Positions 1-12,475 of a DNA stretch of 64,000 bases are shown piece after piece; position 1 is the stretch's first letter; every line of letters starts with the position of its first letter. A program made the position numbers and the translations under genes. The DNA comes from Letharia columbiana (lineage: Eukaryota; Ascomycota; Lecanoromycetes; Lecanorales; Parmeliaceae): positions 51,001 to 115,000 of the forward strand of contig NW_023501054.1 in NCBI RefSeq assembly GCF_014066305.1, read 5' to 3'. Under the pieces are notes generated by a model. It was not told the origin of the DNA, did not search any database, and saw only the letters and a program-made list of their open reading frames with translations.

Positions 1-1066
1 ACTCTTATTTATATAAATATCTAAAAAATTAAATATTTTATAAGTTCGTTATATATAATAATAATATTATTATTCTATCTTTAATATAAGCGAAAATAAC
101 TAGAGTTTTTAAGTTTAAGAATTTCAATTTATTAATAGCTAATAACTTCGCTAAAAGTCTTATTATCGCTAATATAGTAAATATTTATATTATTAAATAT
201 AATTTTTTTAATATATTTTCTTCTATACTTAAAGAGAATCTTTCGAAAGAATTTAAATTATAGCGCGTTAAATTCGCGATTTAATATAAGATATAATAAT
301 AAGTAATTAAAAATAACTACGATATAAGCTATTTAAATATCTTCGTTATATTATCTATATAATCTATCGCCTTTATTAAATCGCGATTAAAAGAATTTCT
401 TAATATAAGTTATTTAAGTTTAAGATTAAGAGCTTAAAGTAAGATTAAAATATCGAAGACGGCGAGTTAATTTAGATTTAAGTATTATAAAAGAATAAGT
501 TAAATATCGTTATCTCGACTTCTATATTTAAGATATATTATAATATTCTTTAAATAAGATATTAAGAGAAACATTTATTTATATATAATCGCCTTTATAC
601 TTTATCTTAAAAGCTTTTAAATAATAATAAATTAGATTAATTAGAGTATTTCTAATATAGTTTAAATCGCGTTATATAATATTATATTAGAATTAAATAA
701 TTATAGCTTTTATTTAATAGATTAAAGAATATAACTTTATTAATTAACGCGTTTTAATAAACGCTATTTAATTATAATTACTTAGCTTAATATATATTAA
801 ATATTTAAGAATAAGATAGATATTTAATACGTAGATATTTATATCTTAAAAGAATATTATATTAAATATCGATAAGATTAAACTTACGCCTCTATATATA
901 GTTAAATATATATTAAAATTAAATAAGATTTAGTCGAGAAGAACTCGAATATACTTTATATTATTTTCGAGAATTAAAAAGCTTATTATACTCTTAATTA
1001 TAAGAGAAGAAATATAATTAAATATCTTCTAATAATAATAAAGATAAATTATATTTAATTAAGATC
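1..1066. other. RIP-decayed DNA, no recognisable element
   Basis: The stretch is very AT-rich with almost no CA or TG dinucleotides, and TA is the commonest step. No open frame persists, and I see no reverse transcriptase, transposase or RNA motif on either strand. It is probably the remains of a transposon cut off by the window edge. Scattered CpG sites such as gcgcg survive, as expected when CpA rather than CpG was the mutated site. Confidence 0.6.
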
Positions 1067-1336
1067 TTAGCTATATTAATATCTTAAAAATAATAAAATT
1101 ATATATCTTATCTTCGCTAAATTTAAGAATATTATTTAATAATAATTTATAACGTTATATTTTTCTAGAATTATTAATTATATATTATAAAATAAGAGCG
1201 AAAACTACTAGCGTAGAATATATAAAAATATATATTATCGCTAGATAGCGATTATAGCTATTTTAAATCTCAAGATATTAAAAGATATAGCGCGATTATT
1301 ATTAAATATTAGATCTTAATTAATTAAGATTTAATA
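1067..1336 (+). repeat. Left LTR-like direct repeat
   Basis: It begins with ttagctatattaatatctt and ends near a palindromic ttaattaattaa motif. It aligns base for base over most of its length with 3,983-4,268, including a shared agatatagcgc near the end, and its first ~120 bp also match 34,541-34,660. A TA start is what RIP would leave of a TG LTR terminus, but target-site duplications could not be confirmed. Confidence 0.55.
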
Positions 1337-1399
1337 GAAGATTAAATAATATAATTAAGATCTTTAGCGTTATAATATAAAGTAGACTTAATATACTTT

Positions 1400-2530
1400 C
1401 TAATCGTTAATAGTAATTATTCTTTTCTAATTATAGAAATTAAAAAACTTTAATAGAATTCGAGTTATTTTTCGCTATTAATTATTTATAGAGTTATTAT
1501 TAACTTAATAATAATTAAGCGCGCGAATTAGTTAAATCGCGAGTACTTATATTTAAAAAGCGTACTTTATTCTTAATTCTTTTAATATTATATATTATTT
1601 ATTAAAAGAATTATAAATATATATACTTTAAAGAGCTTTATAATTATATTATCTAAGTATATCGCTAAAAAGATAATAATAGATATTAATAAAGATTTAA
1701 TAAAGATAAATAAGAATTTAATAAAGATAAATAAGATTAAACTTAATAACGTAGATTTAATTATAACGTTATACTCTTAGAAGATAAAGATATATTAATT
1801 CTCGCTATTTACTTATAAATAAGAATATAAATTAAGATAAAATTTTATATAAACGCGATTATTAGCTATAACTAAAGATATACTAGCTTAAAGATCTATA
1901 GATAAAAACTCGTATTAATAATATCTTTCTAATATTTATTAATAATCTAAAAGTTTTTATTTAAGATTAATCTAATTTTAATTAAAGTAATTTAATTTAA
2001 TTATTAATATCTATATAGCGAAGAATAATATATTTAAAAGTAAAACGCTTAACGATTAATTAATAAAGTCGACGTCTTCTTTATTTATTAAAAAACTTAA
2101 TAAATTAAAGAGATTTATCTTTATTAAGAGACTATAGACTACTTATTAATATCTTATATACTTCTTTAAAAGATATTTATTAACGCTATTAATAAGTCTT
2201 ATAATAAATAAAGAGAAGAAGATTAAAAAAGCGGCGATAGATAAAACTACGAAAAAGATTTAAGATAGATTAAACTTATTCTATAATATTAAATTATAAA
2301 TATATTAATAAAAGCGTAATAATCGTAATTAAGAGTATTAATAATAACTTTCTTTAAGTAAATAATAGCTTTAATAAGCGTAATAAGAGAAAGAATAAGA
2401 AACTCGATAAGAAGATATTAAAAAATTATAAGATAAATATATATAGATAAAAATTAAGAGAGTAAAGTCTTATTTAATAATAAGAGATTATAATTTTAAT
2501 CTAGTAATATTATATAATAGAGTTAAATAT
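1400..2530 (+). pseudogene. Decayed Gln-rich frame, possibly gag
   Basis: This lies directly after the left LTR-like repeat. In one plus-strand frame, about 2,240-2,520 reads as a Lys/Glu/Gln-rich polypeptide if TAA and TAG are taken as former CAA and CAG codons; runs such as QQQLSLSKQQLQQAQ appear. Such composition suggests a coiled coil. The position after an LTR and before a protease-like frame suggests gag, but I see no CCHC zinc knuckle. The upstream part (1,400-2,240) is too mutated to fix a start codon. It could equally be another low-complexity protein. Confidence 0.3.
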
Positions 2531-2559
2531 ATTACTTTAAGAAACTATCTAATAATAAA

Positions 2560-2825
2560 GAGTTATTATAATATTTATATAATAATATATAATATATAAA
2601 TAAATATTATTAAAATTCTAATATCTAATCTTTTTTATATTTATAATATACGCTTAATCTAATAAACTTCTTAACTTACTTCGCTTATAGACGAGTTATT
2701 ATAATATTTATACTATAATATATAATATATAAATAAATATTATCAAAATTCTTAATATCTAATCTTTTTTATATTTATAATATACGCTTAACTTAATAAA
2801 CTTCTTAACTTACTCCGCTTATAAA
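2560..2825. repeat. 133-bp tandem duplication
   Basis: Two adjacent copies begin at gagttattataatattta (2,560 and 2,693) and share ttcttaacttact followed by a cgcttata motif near the end of each. They differ at only a few sites. The 133-bp period is not a multiple of three, so this stretch was probably not coding when it duplicated. Confidence 0.8.
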
Positions 2826-3229
2826 TAAAGTAAATAAATTAGATTTTAGCGCGTAAAGTATAGATCTAATAGATTATAGTCGCGACGATTATTCGCTTTA
2901 TCTAAAAGCGTATCTTTATTATAAAGATAGCGTCTATACTTTCTCTAAACTTATTATAGATTTATATATTATTCTTCGCTATATCTTTAATAGAGTATAA
3001 AGTAATTAGCGTTTATATATCAAATAAGTTTAATTTAGCGATAGTTAATAATTCTCTTACTTATAAATTAAGATTATAAAACAAAAATAATTAGATTATC
3101 GAGAATCTCTATTTTAATTTACGCGCTAATCTACTTTAATTTATAGCTTATAATTAAAAATAATAATAATTAATTTAATATAAAGATAAGTAATATTAAT
3201 CGCTATAAATAATCTTTATACTTTAATTA

Positions 3230-3570
3230 TTTAAGATTATCGAGATTATTTAATATCTTTATCTTAAAGAAAAGATTTATTTAATTCTTTTAGACTTAGA
3301 CTTTAACGCGTTTCGCGTTATTATCGATTTTAAAGCTAATATAATAAACTTAAAAGAGCGAATTATTATTATAAGTTTTTACGATATAATCGAGATATTA
3401 ATAATTACTCTTCTACGTCTAGAATACGCTATAATATTCTTTAAAAAGAAGATAAAGAATATAATCGTAGAGAAGGAAACCGTCTTTACGCTTATTCGAA
3501 GTTATATATAAATAATTATAAATTAATCTAATAAGAGCGTCTCTAATCTTATTTAGATTATATTATATTA
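3230..3570 (+). pseudogene. Possible aspartic-protease tail of a retroelement
   Basis: One plus-strand frame stays almost free of stops for about 100 codons, which is unusual here. It contains LDLDFNAFRVIIDFKANII (about 3,288-3,350). This resembles the C-terminal signature of retropepsin-like proteases, a hydrophobic-Gly-x-Asp-Phe run followed by a strand with IDF. The expected glycine is not visible (Leu-Asp-Leu instead). The active-site Asp-Thr/Ser-Gly would lie upstream, and I could not find it. It lies between the Gln-rich frame and the right LTR-like repeat. The assignment rests on one motif and is tentative. Confidence 0.3.
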
Positions 3571-3982
3571 GATCTTATTAAGAATAAATAATAATCGCTC
3601 TTATTTAGAACGTTAAGTACTTATTATTAAATAGATTTCTCTTCTCTATCGACGATATCTAGTTATATTTATTTATATTAATATATATTAGATATTTAAG
3701 TATAAGATAGACGTCTATAATATAAATATTATTTCTTTAAGAAAGTAGAATATCTAATTTAAACTCTAAATACCTCGACTTTTAAAGAGAGACTAAAGAT
3801 TTATATTAAGTATACTTTTATATTTATAAGCGTTTAGATTAAAAGATAGATTAGAGTATCTTTATATAGACTATTAAGTCTTATATTCTTATTAACGACT
3901 TTAATATAATTATATATATTTATAAGATAGCTTTAATAGCGTTATTAAAAGTATAAGAGATAGTTTATAATTAACTAAGGCG

Positions 3983-4268
3983 TTAGCTATATAAATATCT
4001 TAAAGATAATAAAATTATATATCTTATCTTCGTTAAGCTCGAGGATATTATTCGATAATAGTTAATAATATTTAAATTTTCTAAAATTATTTATTAGTTA
4101 TAAATTATAGATTAAGAGCTAATACTATAGATATAGATATATAATTATATATATTATCGCTAGATAATAATTAAAGTTATTTTAAATCTCGAGATATAAA
4201 AAGATATAGCGCTTATAACGCTTATAGTATAAATTAATAAAAATTAAATCTCAATTAATTAAGAGTTA
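3983..4268 (+). repeat. Right LTR-like direct repeat
   Basis: Matches 1,067-1,336 from ttagctata through the ttaattaattaag motif. It keeps more C and G than the left copy (for example cgttaagctcgagg where the left has cgctaaatttaag). It also aligns with 34,541-34,660, so the large duplicated block probably starts inside this repeat rather than at 4,350. Confidence 0.55.
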
Positions 4269-4349
4269 AAGGCGAGTAAACTTATAGTAAAATTATTCTT
4301 TAAATATTAAATATATTTAAATAGATATAAAGAAAGTCTAAAGAGCGAG

Positions 4350-5050
4350 TAATTAGCGAAAAAAGTACGCTTTATAAATCTTAGTAATAAATATTTCTTA
4401 ATTTATAATATCGCGAAAGCTAATTTAAAATAAACTTCGCGTTATTAATTAATTAGATAATACGCTAGTAAGAAATCTAAGCTAGTTTAAAGATAGCTCG
4501 ATAATATAAGATAATATAATTATCATATAATTATTAGAATAATAAAACTTTATAAGACTTTCGAATATAATAATATATTTTTATTCGAGATCGATTCTTA
4601 TAATAATTTAATATATATATAATTTAAGATATAGATACGCCTTATAAAGTATTTATATCTATATTTATCGCTAATCTATTTTTACTATTATCTCTTAACT
4701 CTTAATAGATTCTATATCTCTTTTACGCTAACTTTATTATCTCTATTTAAATCTATATTAATCTCTAAGTCTTTTATAATAATTAATTAATCATCGATAC
4801 TCTCTACTTTATATTTATCGAGATCTTTATTAGATCTTAATATTCTCTTTAAATTAGAATCGCGATTAAAAGTCTTATCTCGAAGAATCTCTTTAACTTC
4901 TTTATCTATAATTACGATTAGATTAGATAAAGATTTTATATTTATAATAACTATCTATCTTAATTAAGCTATTAATAATAATATTAAAATAAATAAATAA
5001 GTTATTTATATTATTCGAAATTTAATTATTTATCTAAGAACTTATATAGA
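4350..5050 (-). pseudogene. Decayed minus-strand frame, unknown product
   Basis: Read on the minus strand, about 4,690-5,000 gives a frame that stays largely open apart from TAA/TAG and reads as an acidic, Asp/Glu/Lys-rich stretch (for example KEVKEILRDKTF). The following part toward 4,350 is more hydrophobic. I do not recognise the family. The same frame is found, more mutated, in the second block near 34,893-35,590. In AT-rich DNA accidental open stretches are common, so a real gene is only suggested. Confidence 0.25.
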
Positions 5051-8000
5051 AGAGTAATTAATTAAAGAAGAATATATTAGCGAATAAGATTATTAGCTTA
5101 TAATATACTAGCTAATCTAAAATAAAAGAGAATCATCTAAAAAGCGAATAATACTCTCTCGAGATATATTATTTATTATAAAGATTAAACTACTATAGAT
5201 AAGTAGATAGCGAGAATTATAAAGTAAAACTATTCTAGCGAAATTATTATTCTTATATACTTTATTTATTTATTTATTCTAGATAACGCGAAAGATTTTA
5301 TATCTTACTTTTTAGAGCGTTTTATAATATTTATAGCGAATACTAAGTAATATATAAGAAAAATAATAATTACTCGTTAATATCTTATTAGTATTAATTT
5401 TTAGCGATATTCGCTAATCTTAATTATTTTAAATCTTATCTATAAGCTATTATATATTATTATCTTAGATATTAAATTCTTATATTAATTAACGCTAAAG
5501 AAAGTATATTTAAAGATTAGCTAGCGAGGTCTAACGATATTCTTTATACTATCTATTACTCTTATATCTCGATATCTATTAAGATTAACTACAATTATAT
5601 TAAATAAAAGTAATTTAATTATAATAGATAAGTTTAAAATTAAGATCTCTCTCTCGAGAAAGTCTATAGCTTAATAGATATTCTTATTTTTAAAATAGAT
5701 CGCTCGCGAAGATAAACTTAATAGAGAGTATAATATATAAGATAATTACGTTATTAAAGTTAATTAAGATCTATCATGAGACTATAAAAAATAATAAGTA
5801 TAATCTAGACTTTATTGTCATTATTAATTTTAGCTTTTAATTATTTAATATATCTCGCGATATAAATAAACTCGATAGAGATATAATTAAGAATTTTATT
5901 ATTTTAAAAGATTATTATAATAGAGAAAGCTAATTTATATAAGATAAACTTTTTATAAGATTTAAATAATTAAGAGTAGTTATAATAATAATAAACTCTT
6001 CTATTAACATTAAAGAAGAACTTATAGAATTTCTTAAATATCTTCTTTATAATATAGTAAATTATAATATAGTAAATCGTAATATAGTAAATTATAAATC
6101 TATAGCGAAAAAGAGAAATAAGAGATAAAAGATAAAGAATCTATTCTTTAATCGAGTTCGGGTATATTAGAAATAGAGTAAAAATAATATAATCTTAATC
6201 GCTATAATAGATCGATAGAGAGTCTATAGCGCGAGAGATATAGAAGCTATATTTAGAAATAATTAATTAAGAAAAAGAATATAAATAAATAAAGAAAAAG
6301 TTAATTACTCGAAGGCGAAGATAAAGATAAAATAACAAATATATCGACGAAGACGATCGACTTAATTAATAATTAAATTATATATTTCTATTAAATATTT
6401 AAAAGATTAGACGTTAGTCGACTATATAATCTAATAAAGACAAATTTAATTATATCTAAAGAAGAAAAGAATATTAAAGTATTATTTATTAATAATATAG
6501 CTTTTATTAAAGAGTTAATAGCGATTATTAAAGAAGTAAATTAAGTCTCTATAGTAATAATATTAAACGCGTATTAAGAAATTAAATACTATCTTTAAGC
6601 GATATCTATTTAATATAAAGTAATATTAGAAATATAAGAAGACGTTATAAGATATCGAAATTCTCGATTTTAATATATATAAGCGAATATAAGTCTTAAG
6701 ATCTAACAATCTCTTAAGAATATAGAGATTATAACTCTTATTAAAGTCTATTATCTTTATATAATATAAGACTTTAATATTCAAGTAAACGACGATAAAA
6801 GAGAAAGATATTATTAATAACGATTTACGTCGAGCTTAAAATAAGTTATAGAACTCGATTACGATAAATAAGATCTATTTTATCTTATAGAATATATTTA
6901 CATCTAATATCTTTATTCTCTTATTAAAGTAAATTTCTAACTAATAGATATCTTTTCTATAGACTTCTATAAATCTATCTTTTTATTATCTATACTAAAA
7001 TATAATAATAGCTTTTAAAGCTTCAATATAATTAAAAATAAGTCTTATAAAGATAACGTATCGTATTATCTTTAGTATTTTAGAGATTATAATATTATAT
7101 TATAATATTCTTAAGCTTATATTAAATCTCTTAATCGAAGATTAAGATATTTAATTTTTAAAGATAAAGATCTCAAAGCGTAGTTCGACTAAGCTTATTA
7201 TAATTAATTATATTAATAAAGATCGAGCTAATTATAAATATAGATATTAAGAATATTAAAAGCGGAGATTAGCGGCGAATTTAAGAGATTAAGAAGAATA
7301 TAGATATTATTATATAGAGGCTACTAAATCTAATATCGCTAGATAATAATATTATATCTTTAATCTTAAAGATTTAATTATTAAATCGAGATAATATAGA
7401 TATTACTTTTAATAAGAGTAAAGAAGAAGAGTTATTTTATTTCTCGACTATATTTCGATTATAGAGAGTAATAAATAATATTTATATAAGATTTATAATC
7501 GTAAAAGATTATTAAATAGAAGACTAATAATATATATATATCTTAAAAATACTTTCTATATATTTTTCGCTTTACTTTTTACTTATATACTTTAGATTAA
7601 AACTATTTAAGATAAGAGAAAATCGATATAAGAGATAACTTAGTACTCGTAAATAGTTACGATTATATAGAAATAACGTATATATAAGTAGATATATAGA
7701 TATATAGATATATAGATATATAATTAAGATATATTTAATATAAGAGTAGCTAAGATCTTTCTAAATATATAAATAATCTAGAAAAACTCTTTTAGCGCTA
7801 GAAAAACTCTTAATATCTAAGCGATATACTCTTAAAGTAAAAATAAAGCTATATATAGAATATATAGATATAAATAAAAGAGAGAATAATAATATAGCTC
7901 TAAAAGAGAATAATTTAAATAAAGAGTTTACTATTAATATAGTAGCTATATAAATAATACTCGCTATAATTATCTATATTCTTACTATTATATATCGTAT

Positions 8001-8141
8001 AATAATAAAACAATTAATTAAATAATTACGAACGCTATAAGTCTTAGAATAAACTTACTAATCTATAGTTTTTATAGTTTCTATTATTACGAATAATAGA
8101 ACATATAATATAAAAGAATAAATGAGAAATTATATAAGACT
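5051..8141. other. RIP-decayed coding-like DNA, family unknown
   Basis: Plus-strand frames here contain TAA/TAG at likely Gln positions. About 6,240-6,420 reads as a basic, Asn/Gln/Lys-rich segment, and about 6,870-7,330 as a Lys/Leu/Gln-rich segment of coiled-coil type. The first could be the basic C-terminal tail of a pogo/Fot1-type transposase, but I found no DDE core upstream and do not claim it. A short triplication of ataatatagtaaattat-like units lies at about 6,050-6,095, and (atatag)n at about 7,690-7,720. Confidence 0.35.
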
Positions 8142-8268
8142 TAATTATATAAGAAATACGCTATACTTAATATAGAGATTACTCTTAACGCGAAGGCTAC
8201 TCTTAACGCGAATCGATTTTATATCTAAATTCTAAAACTTTAAAGTATAGCGTATTTCTTATATAATT
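8142..8268. mobile_element. 127-bp palindromic miniature element (MITE-like)
   Basis: A left arm (8,142-8,170, containing aagaaatacgctatactt) and a right arm (8,240-8,268, containing aagtatagcgtatttctt) are near-perfect reverse complements over about 28 bp, with one extra A in the right arm. The ~70-bp centre holds two copies of actcttaacgcga 18 bp apart. Terminal inverted repeats and small size fit a MITE or a stem-forming remnant. The copy in the second block (38,660-38,780) is eroded. No target-site duplication is obvious after RIP. Confidence 0.6.
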
Positions 8269-10060
8269 ATAATATATAAATTATAGATAAGATTAAGTAC
8301 TTTTTCTATATTCGCGTATATATCTTATAGGAGAGTATATATATAGTAATATATTACGATATATATATTCGCTCTTTTAATTTATCTTCATAGCTAATTA
8401 ATAATATATTTTAGATAATATATATTTATTTAATAATCTTATTTCTCGAGAATATTTATATATTCTTTATATATCTTTCAAGTTTAAAGTTCTTCTAATA
8501 TTCGCTATTTACGTCTCGCTATATATTATAAAACTTTAATACTACTCTTAAATTATAAAGATATATTCTTTTTCTAAAAGATATAATAAAGATTTTATAA
8601 TACGTTATTAATATTCTAAAGTTAATTTAAGATATTAATATAATTAATAATCTATAGCGTAGATTAATATTAGATAAAATATAGAAAGTTTATAAATTAT
8701 ATCTAACGACTTAAGCTATAAAGCTACGTTTAAATATATTAATCTTCGCTTAATAGACTTTTACGATAGCGTTAATAGCGATATTAATTTTATTAATATT
8801 ATTAAGACAATTAATTAACTAATAAATTTAATATATAGATATTAATAATAATAACGAATTCGCGATATTCGATAAAACGTTTATAATATTCGCTATAATA
8901 TATAAAATATTATTAATAAAAGCGTTCAATAAGACTATATAAATCGAGTTATAATAGATATATTATTAATAATTAGCTTAATCGCGAAGAATATAAGATT
9001 TTTATTTAAAATATATTAGAAAATAAGATTAATTTATTAGATCTTATAAGATTAAGAATTAGATCTAGCGCCTTAATATTATACTAGATAATTATTTATT
9101 ATTATTCTTAATTTACTCTTTATATCTTAAAAAATTTATATCTAAATATTATTATAAGTATAGCTTTCTCTTAAAGAAATTTAGTAGATAATATTATAAA
9201 TTAGATTATTATTAGATATTTATAATCTTTAATTCTTTAATATAAATAGTATTATTCGCGCGACGATAGAATATATATATAATCTTTTTTAATTACTTAT
9301 AAATATTAATATCTAAAAAAGTTAATAATAGATATAAGTTAGAATATAAAATTTTAATCACTAGCTAATATTATAATAAGAGACTTTTCGCGTAATATAA
9401 ATAAGTATAAAATTATAAGAGAGAGAAGAATATAAAGAAAGAGAGTAATAATAGAGATAGAGTAGATAAATAATAAGATATTTATTAATTACTTCATTAG
9501 CGTAGAAGTTATTAATAAATTTAAGATATCTTTAAAGATTCTTAAATATCTTATAAATAAGATAAAGTATTAGAGCGAGCAATTAAGATATAAAAGTAGC
9601 GAGAAGTAGAAGAAGAAATAATATAAAAAGACTACGAGTTTATTAATTAATAAGAGTATATAGATAATATAAAGAGAGAGAAGAATATATAAGATATAAA
9701 GGGGAGGGGGATAATAATAAGAACTCGAATTTTTATAAGAATAAGAAGAAGAATAAAGCTTTTTAGTAGATCGCTCGAAAGCTAGTATCTCGACATATCG
9801 ATAAGAGAAAATAAGTATTTCTCTCGAGTAGCGAGATATTCTTAAAAGAGTTATTTAAAAAGAAGACTTATATAAATAGCTTTACGCTTTTAATTAAAGT
9901 TATAAGCGTCATAAGTAATATAATAAAATTATCTTATAGTAAATTAGAGGCTAATTTTTTTATAATTATTTATTATTATATAAATCTAGACTAATTATAA
10001 TTATAGAGAATTTATAAAAATAATTATCTTATTCTATTACGTATTATAAAGTTAAGTTAA
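8269..10060 (+). other. RIP-decayed DNA with Glu/Lys-rich frame
   Basis: No family recognised. From about 9,420 to 9,910 one plus-strand frame reads as a strongly charged polypeptide rich in Glu, Lys and Gln once TAA/TAG are taken as Gln. It includes an ELEFLQEQEEE-like run near 9,720, suggesting a coiled coil. It may be the upstream part of the decayed gene at 10,060-12,060. A G-rich ggggaggggg at about 9,701-9,710 is the richest G run of the neighbourhood. Confidence 0.35.
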
Positions 10061-11217
10061 ATATATCATATATAATAATAAAATTATTTTATATAGTTTA
10101 TATAAAAAGTAAATAAGCGAGACTAATTATCAAATAAGAGTTATCTATTATTCTTTAATTTATATTAATCTTAATTATAGAGAAGCTTTTTAAGAAGATA
10201 ATATAAATAAAAGAGCTATAGAAGTATAAGTTAGATAAATAATAGATAAAAGATCTATAAGCTAAGCTATAGAATAGATAAGATAATAAATCTTATAATA
10301 TATAATAGTCGATAGAATATAGTCTACATAGAATATATATAATTAAACTCTTATTTCTATAACTTATATTATTAAGCGACTTTATTATATATTCTAAATA
10401 ATTAAAATAATAAGCGCTATTAATAGAACGCGATTTTATTAGAATATATATTAAGCTCTCTATCATTAATATTAATCTATATAATACTCTAATTAATAAT
10501 ATAATATTATAATAATAATTAATAAATTAAATTAGAGACGCTATTAAAGATTTTAATATTTATCTTTATATAGAGAGATCTAATATACGCTAGCTTACTA
10601 TTAATAATACTTATATATTATTACTACGCGTATTAAACTTAATCTTAAAAGAGTTTATAATAAAGATAAATATATTTTAAAGCGAAGTAGATTATATCTA
10701 AATATTTAAATAGAATAATAAATATCGATATCTAATTCTAGTTATAAATTTATTTTTAATTATAATCTTAGCTCTATATAGATCTAAAAGAGCTTATAAA
10801 TAGATAATCGCTTTAAAGATAATTTAGTAAGAAGATTAATATATTCCACGCGCGAATATATATATATTTATAAATATTTAAAGAGATTATAAGCTCGACG
10901 ACTTAAATATAAATAATAATTAATTATAGTTATTTATAGATTAATATAGTTAATAAATAGTACTTAATTTATATAAAAGCGAATAAAAAGCGTAATTAAA
11001 GTATTAAGATCATTTAATAGAGTTTAATAACTCTATAAATACGTTAAGAATAGAAATTATATATCTATATAGCGAGATTTAATAGCGCTAAAGCTAATAT
11101 ATTATATAGAGTCTTTTATAAATTAAGAATAAGCTAGATAATTAGATTACTTCTTTAATTAAAAGAGAGATAAATAATAATATTAAAAGGCGATCGACGT
11201 TACTTATAGATATAAGT

Positions 11218-11410
11218 TATTATTATTATTTATTTATTAATCTTACTAACTAATATTAAAAAGAGAATATTAAGTTTATATATAAGTTTTAATATATAAT
11301 TAAATATAAATCATAGTTATCTATCGTAGATATAGATATTTATTATTATTTAATTATCGACTTTACTAACTAATATTAATAATAGAATTTTAAGTTTATA
11401 TATAAGATAT
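11218..11410 (+). repeat. 120-bp in-frame direct duplication
   Basis: Two segments sharing tattattattattta, ctttactaactaatatta-like and taagtttatatataag blocks are spaced exactly 120 bp apart (the last motif at about 11,271 and 11,391). The period equals 40 codons of the surrounding decayed frame. The second block keeps the same duplication at about 41,710-41,905. Confidence 0.75.
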
Positions 11411-11547
11411 AGAGTATAATAAAGTATAGTCTTCTTCTATCTAATACGAAGATAAGAGCTTTATATAAATTATTAATATATTTAACTAAGATATCTAGCG
11501 TTAATATATTTATATCAAATAAATACTTAATAGAAAAAAGAGTTAAT

Positions 11548-11995
11548 CTTTTTTAAATATATTTTTAATTAAGATAGCGAAGTTAATAAACGCGAAGAGA
11601 AAATAGTTAATAGAGTCTAGCGATAAGATAATAATAAAGAATTAAAAGTAATATTAACGCTTTTTAAATATATCTTTAATTAAAATAGCGAAGTTAATAA
11701 ACGCGAAGAGAAAATAATTAATAGAGTTTAGTAATAAGATAATAATAGCGAAGAGTTAAAAGTAATATTAACGCTTTTTAAATATATCTTTAATTAAAAT
11801 AGCGAAGTTAATAAACGCGAAGAGAAAATAGTTAATAGAGTCTAATAATAAAATAATAGCGAAGAGTTAAAAGTAATATTAACGCTTTTTAAATATATAT
11901 CTTTAATCAAAATAGCGAAGTTAATAAACGCGAAGAGAAAATAGTTAATAGAGTCTAGCGATAGAATAATAGCGAAGAGTTAAAAGTAATATATT
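11548..11995 (+). repeat. Four tandem 111-114 bp coding units
   Basis: The anchor agttaataaacgcgaag occurs at 11,581, 11,692, 11,806 and 11,919. Each unit carries tttttaaatatat, aatagcgaag and aaaagtaatatta segments. Units differ by small indels, mostly of three bases. Confidence 0.9.
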
Positions 11996-12060
11996 ATAAG
12001 AATAACTAATAGATAATAGATAGAGTCGAAAGAGAGTTAAAAGATAGAAAGAGATTTAAA

Positions 12061-12475
12061 TATAATATTACGCTCTTAATTAAAGTATAAAAATATTACG
12101 CGTAAGATAATAGATTTATCTTTATATATATAATAAACTAGTTCTTAAATATAGACTATCTATATATATAAGATTCTATATAAATTCGCTATTATAGAGT
12201 ATATAGAAGAGTCTATAAATCGTAAATTAATTAGAAATTTAAAAGTATATATTACTAGTATTAGATCTTAATTAATTAAGATTTATTTAATAACGCTAAT
12301 AAGACGTAATTAAAAGTATAAACTATCGATTTATAGATAAAAGTATACTTCTCTCTATTATAAGATTATTAGATTATTAAATCTTATTTAATTAAGATTA
12401 TTATTTTCGCTTATAATAGTATAATCTTTATTTCTTTATTTTCTAATCTAATTTAATACTCTTATTCTTATTCGC
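12061..12475. other. RIP-decayed DNA, nothing recognised
   Basis: It contains an agatcttaattaattaagat palindrome near 12,265, which also appears at the ends of the LTR-like repeats (1,067-1,336 and 3,983-4,268) and near 16,150. No other feature is visible. Confidence 0.4.

Larger units (their letters stand above)
1067..4268 (+). mobile_element. Decayed LTR-type element without visible reverse transcriptase
   Basis: Two direct repeats of roughly 270 and 286 bp (1,067-1,336 and 3,983-4,268) flank about 2.65 kb. The interior holds, in the plus orientation, a long frame interrupted by TAA/TAG with a Gln-rich stretch (about 2,240-2,520), then a frame (about 3,240-3,560) ending in a pattern like the closing part of a retroviral-type aspartic protease. 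The distance from that frame to the right repeat, about 420 bp, is too short for reverse transcriptase, RNase H and integrase. This fits a non-autonomous LTR element encoding only gag and protease, or an internally deleted one. Direct-repeat flanks are seen directly. The gag/protease reading is an inference from heavily mutated codons. Confidence 0.45.
10060..12060 (+). pseudogene. Long decayed ORF with Gln-rich in-frame repeats
   Basis: One plus-strand frame can be followed for well over 500 codons with stops that are almost all TAA or TAG, as expected if CAA, CAG and TGG were mutated by RIP. Two internal repeat families fall in this frame. A 120-bp duplication (40 codons) lies at 11,218-11,410. 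Four units spaced 111, 114 and 113 bp lie at about 11,548-11,995, each reading roughly FQIYLQLKQRSQQTRRE. Spacings of 111 and 114 differ by one codon, so the repeats expanded while the frame was translated. The 113 spacing carries a later 2-base insertion (extra at). The product is unknown; composition suggests a large coiled-coil, possibly DNA-binding, protein. The same gene remnant, with three units, lies at about 40,530-42,370. Confidence 0.5.

Noticed and set aside
5051..6500. Possible pogo/Fot1 transposase with basic Gln/Lys-rich tail
   Set aside because: Only the composition of the tail fits. No helix-turn-helix or DDE spacing could be traced upstream in either block.
7680..7725. (atatag)n run as a centromere or origin element
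   Set aside because: It is a short simple repeat found in both blocks, with no supporting structure.
12265..12290. ttaattaattaa palindrome as a regulatory site
   Set aside because: It recurs near the ends of the LTR-like repeats and elsewhere, and is expected often in such AT-rich DNA. It is more likely a repeat remnant.
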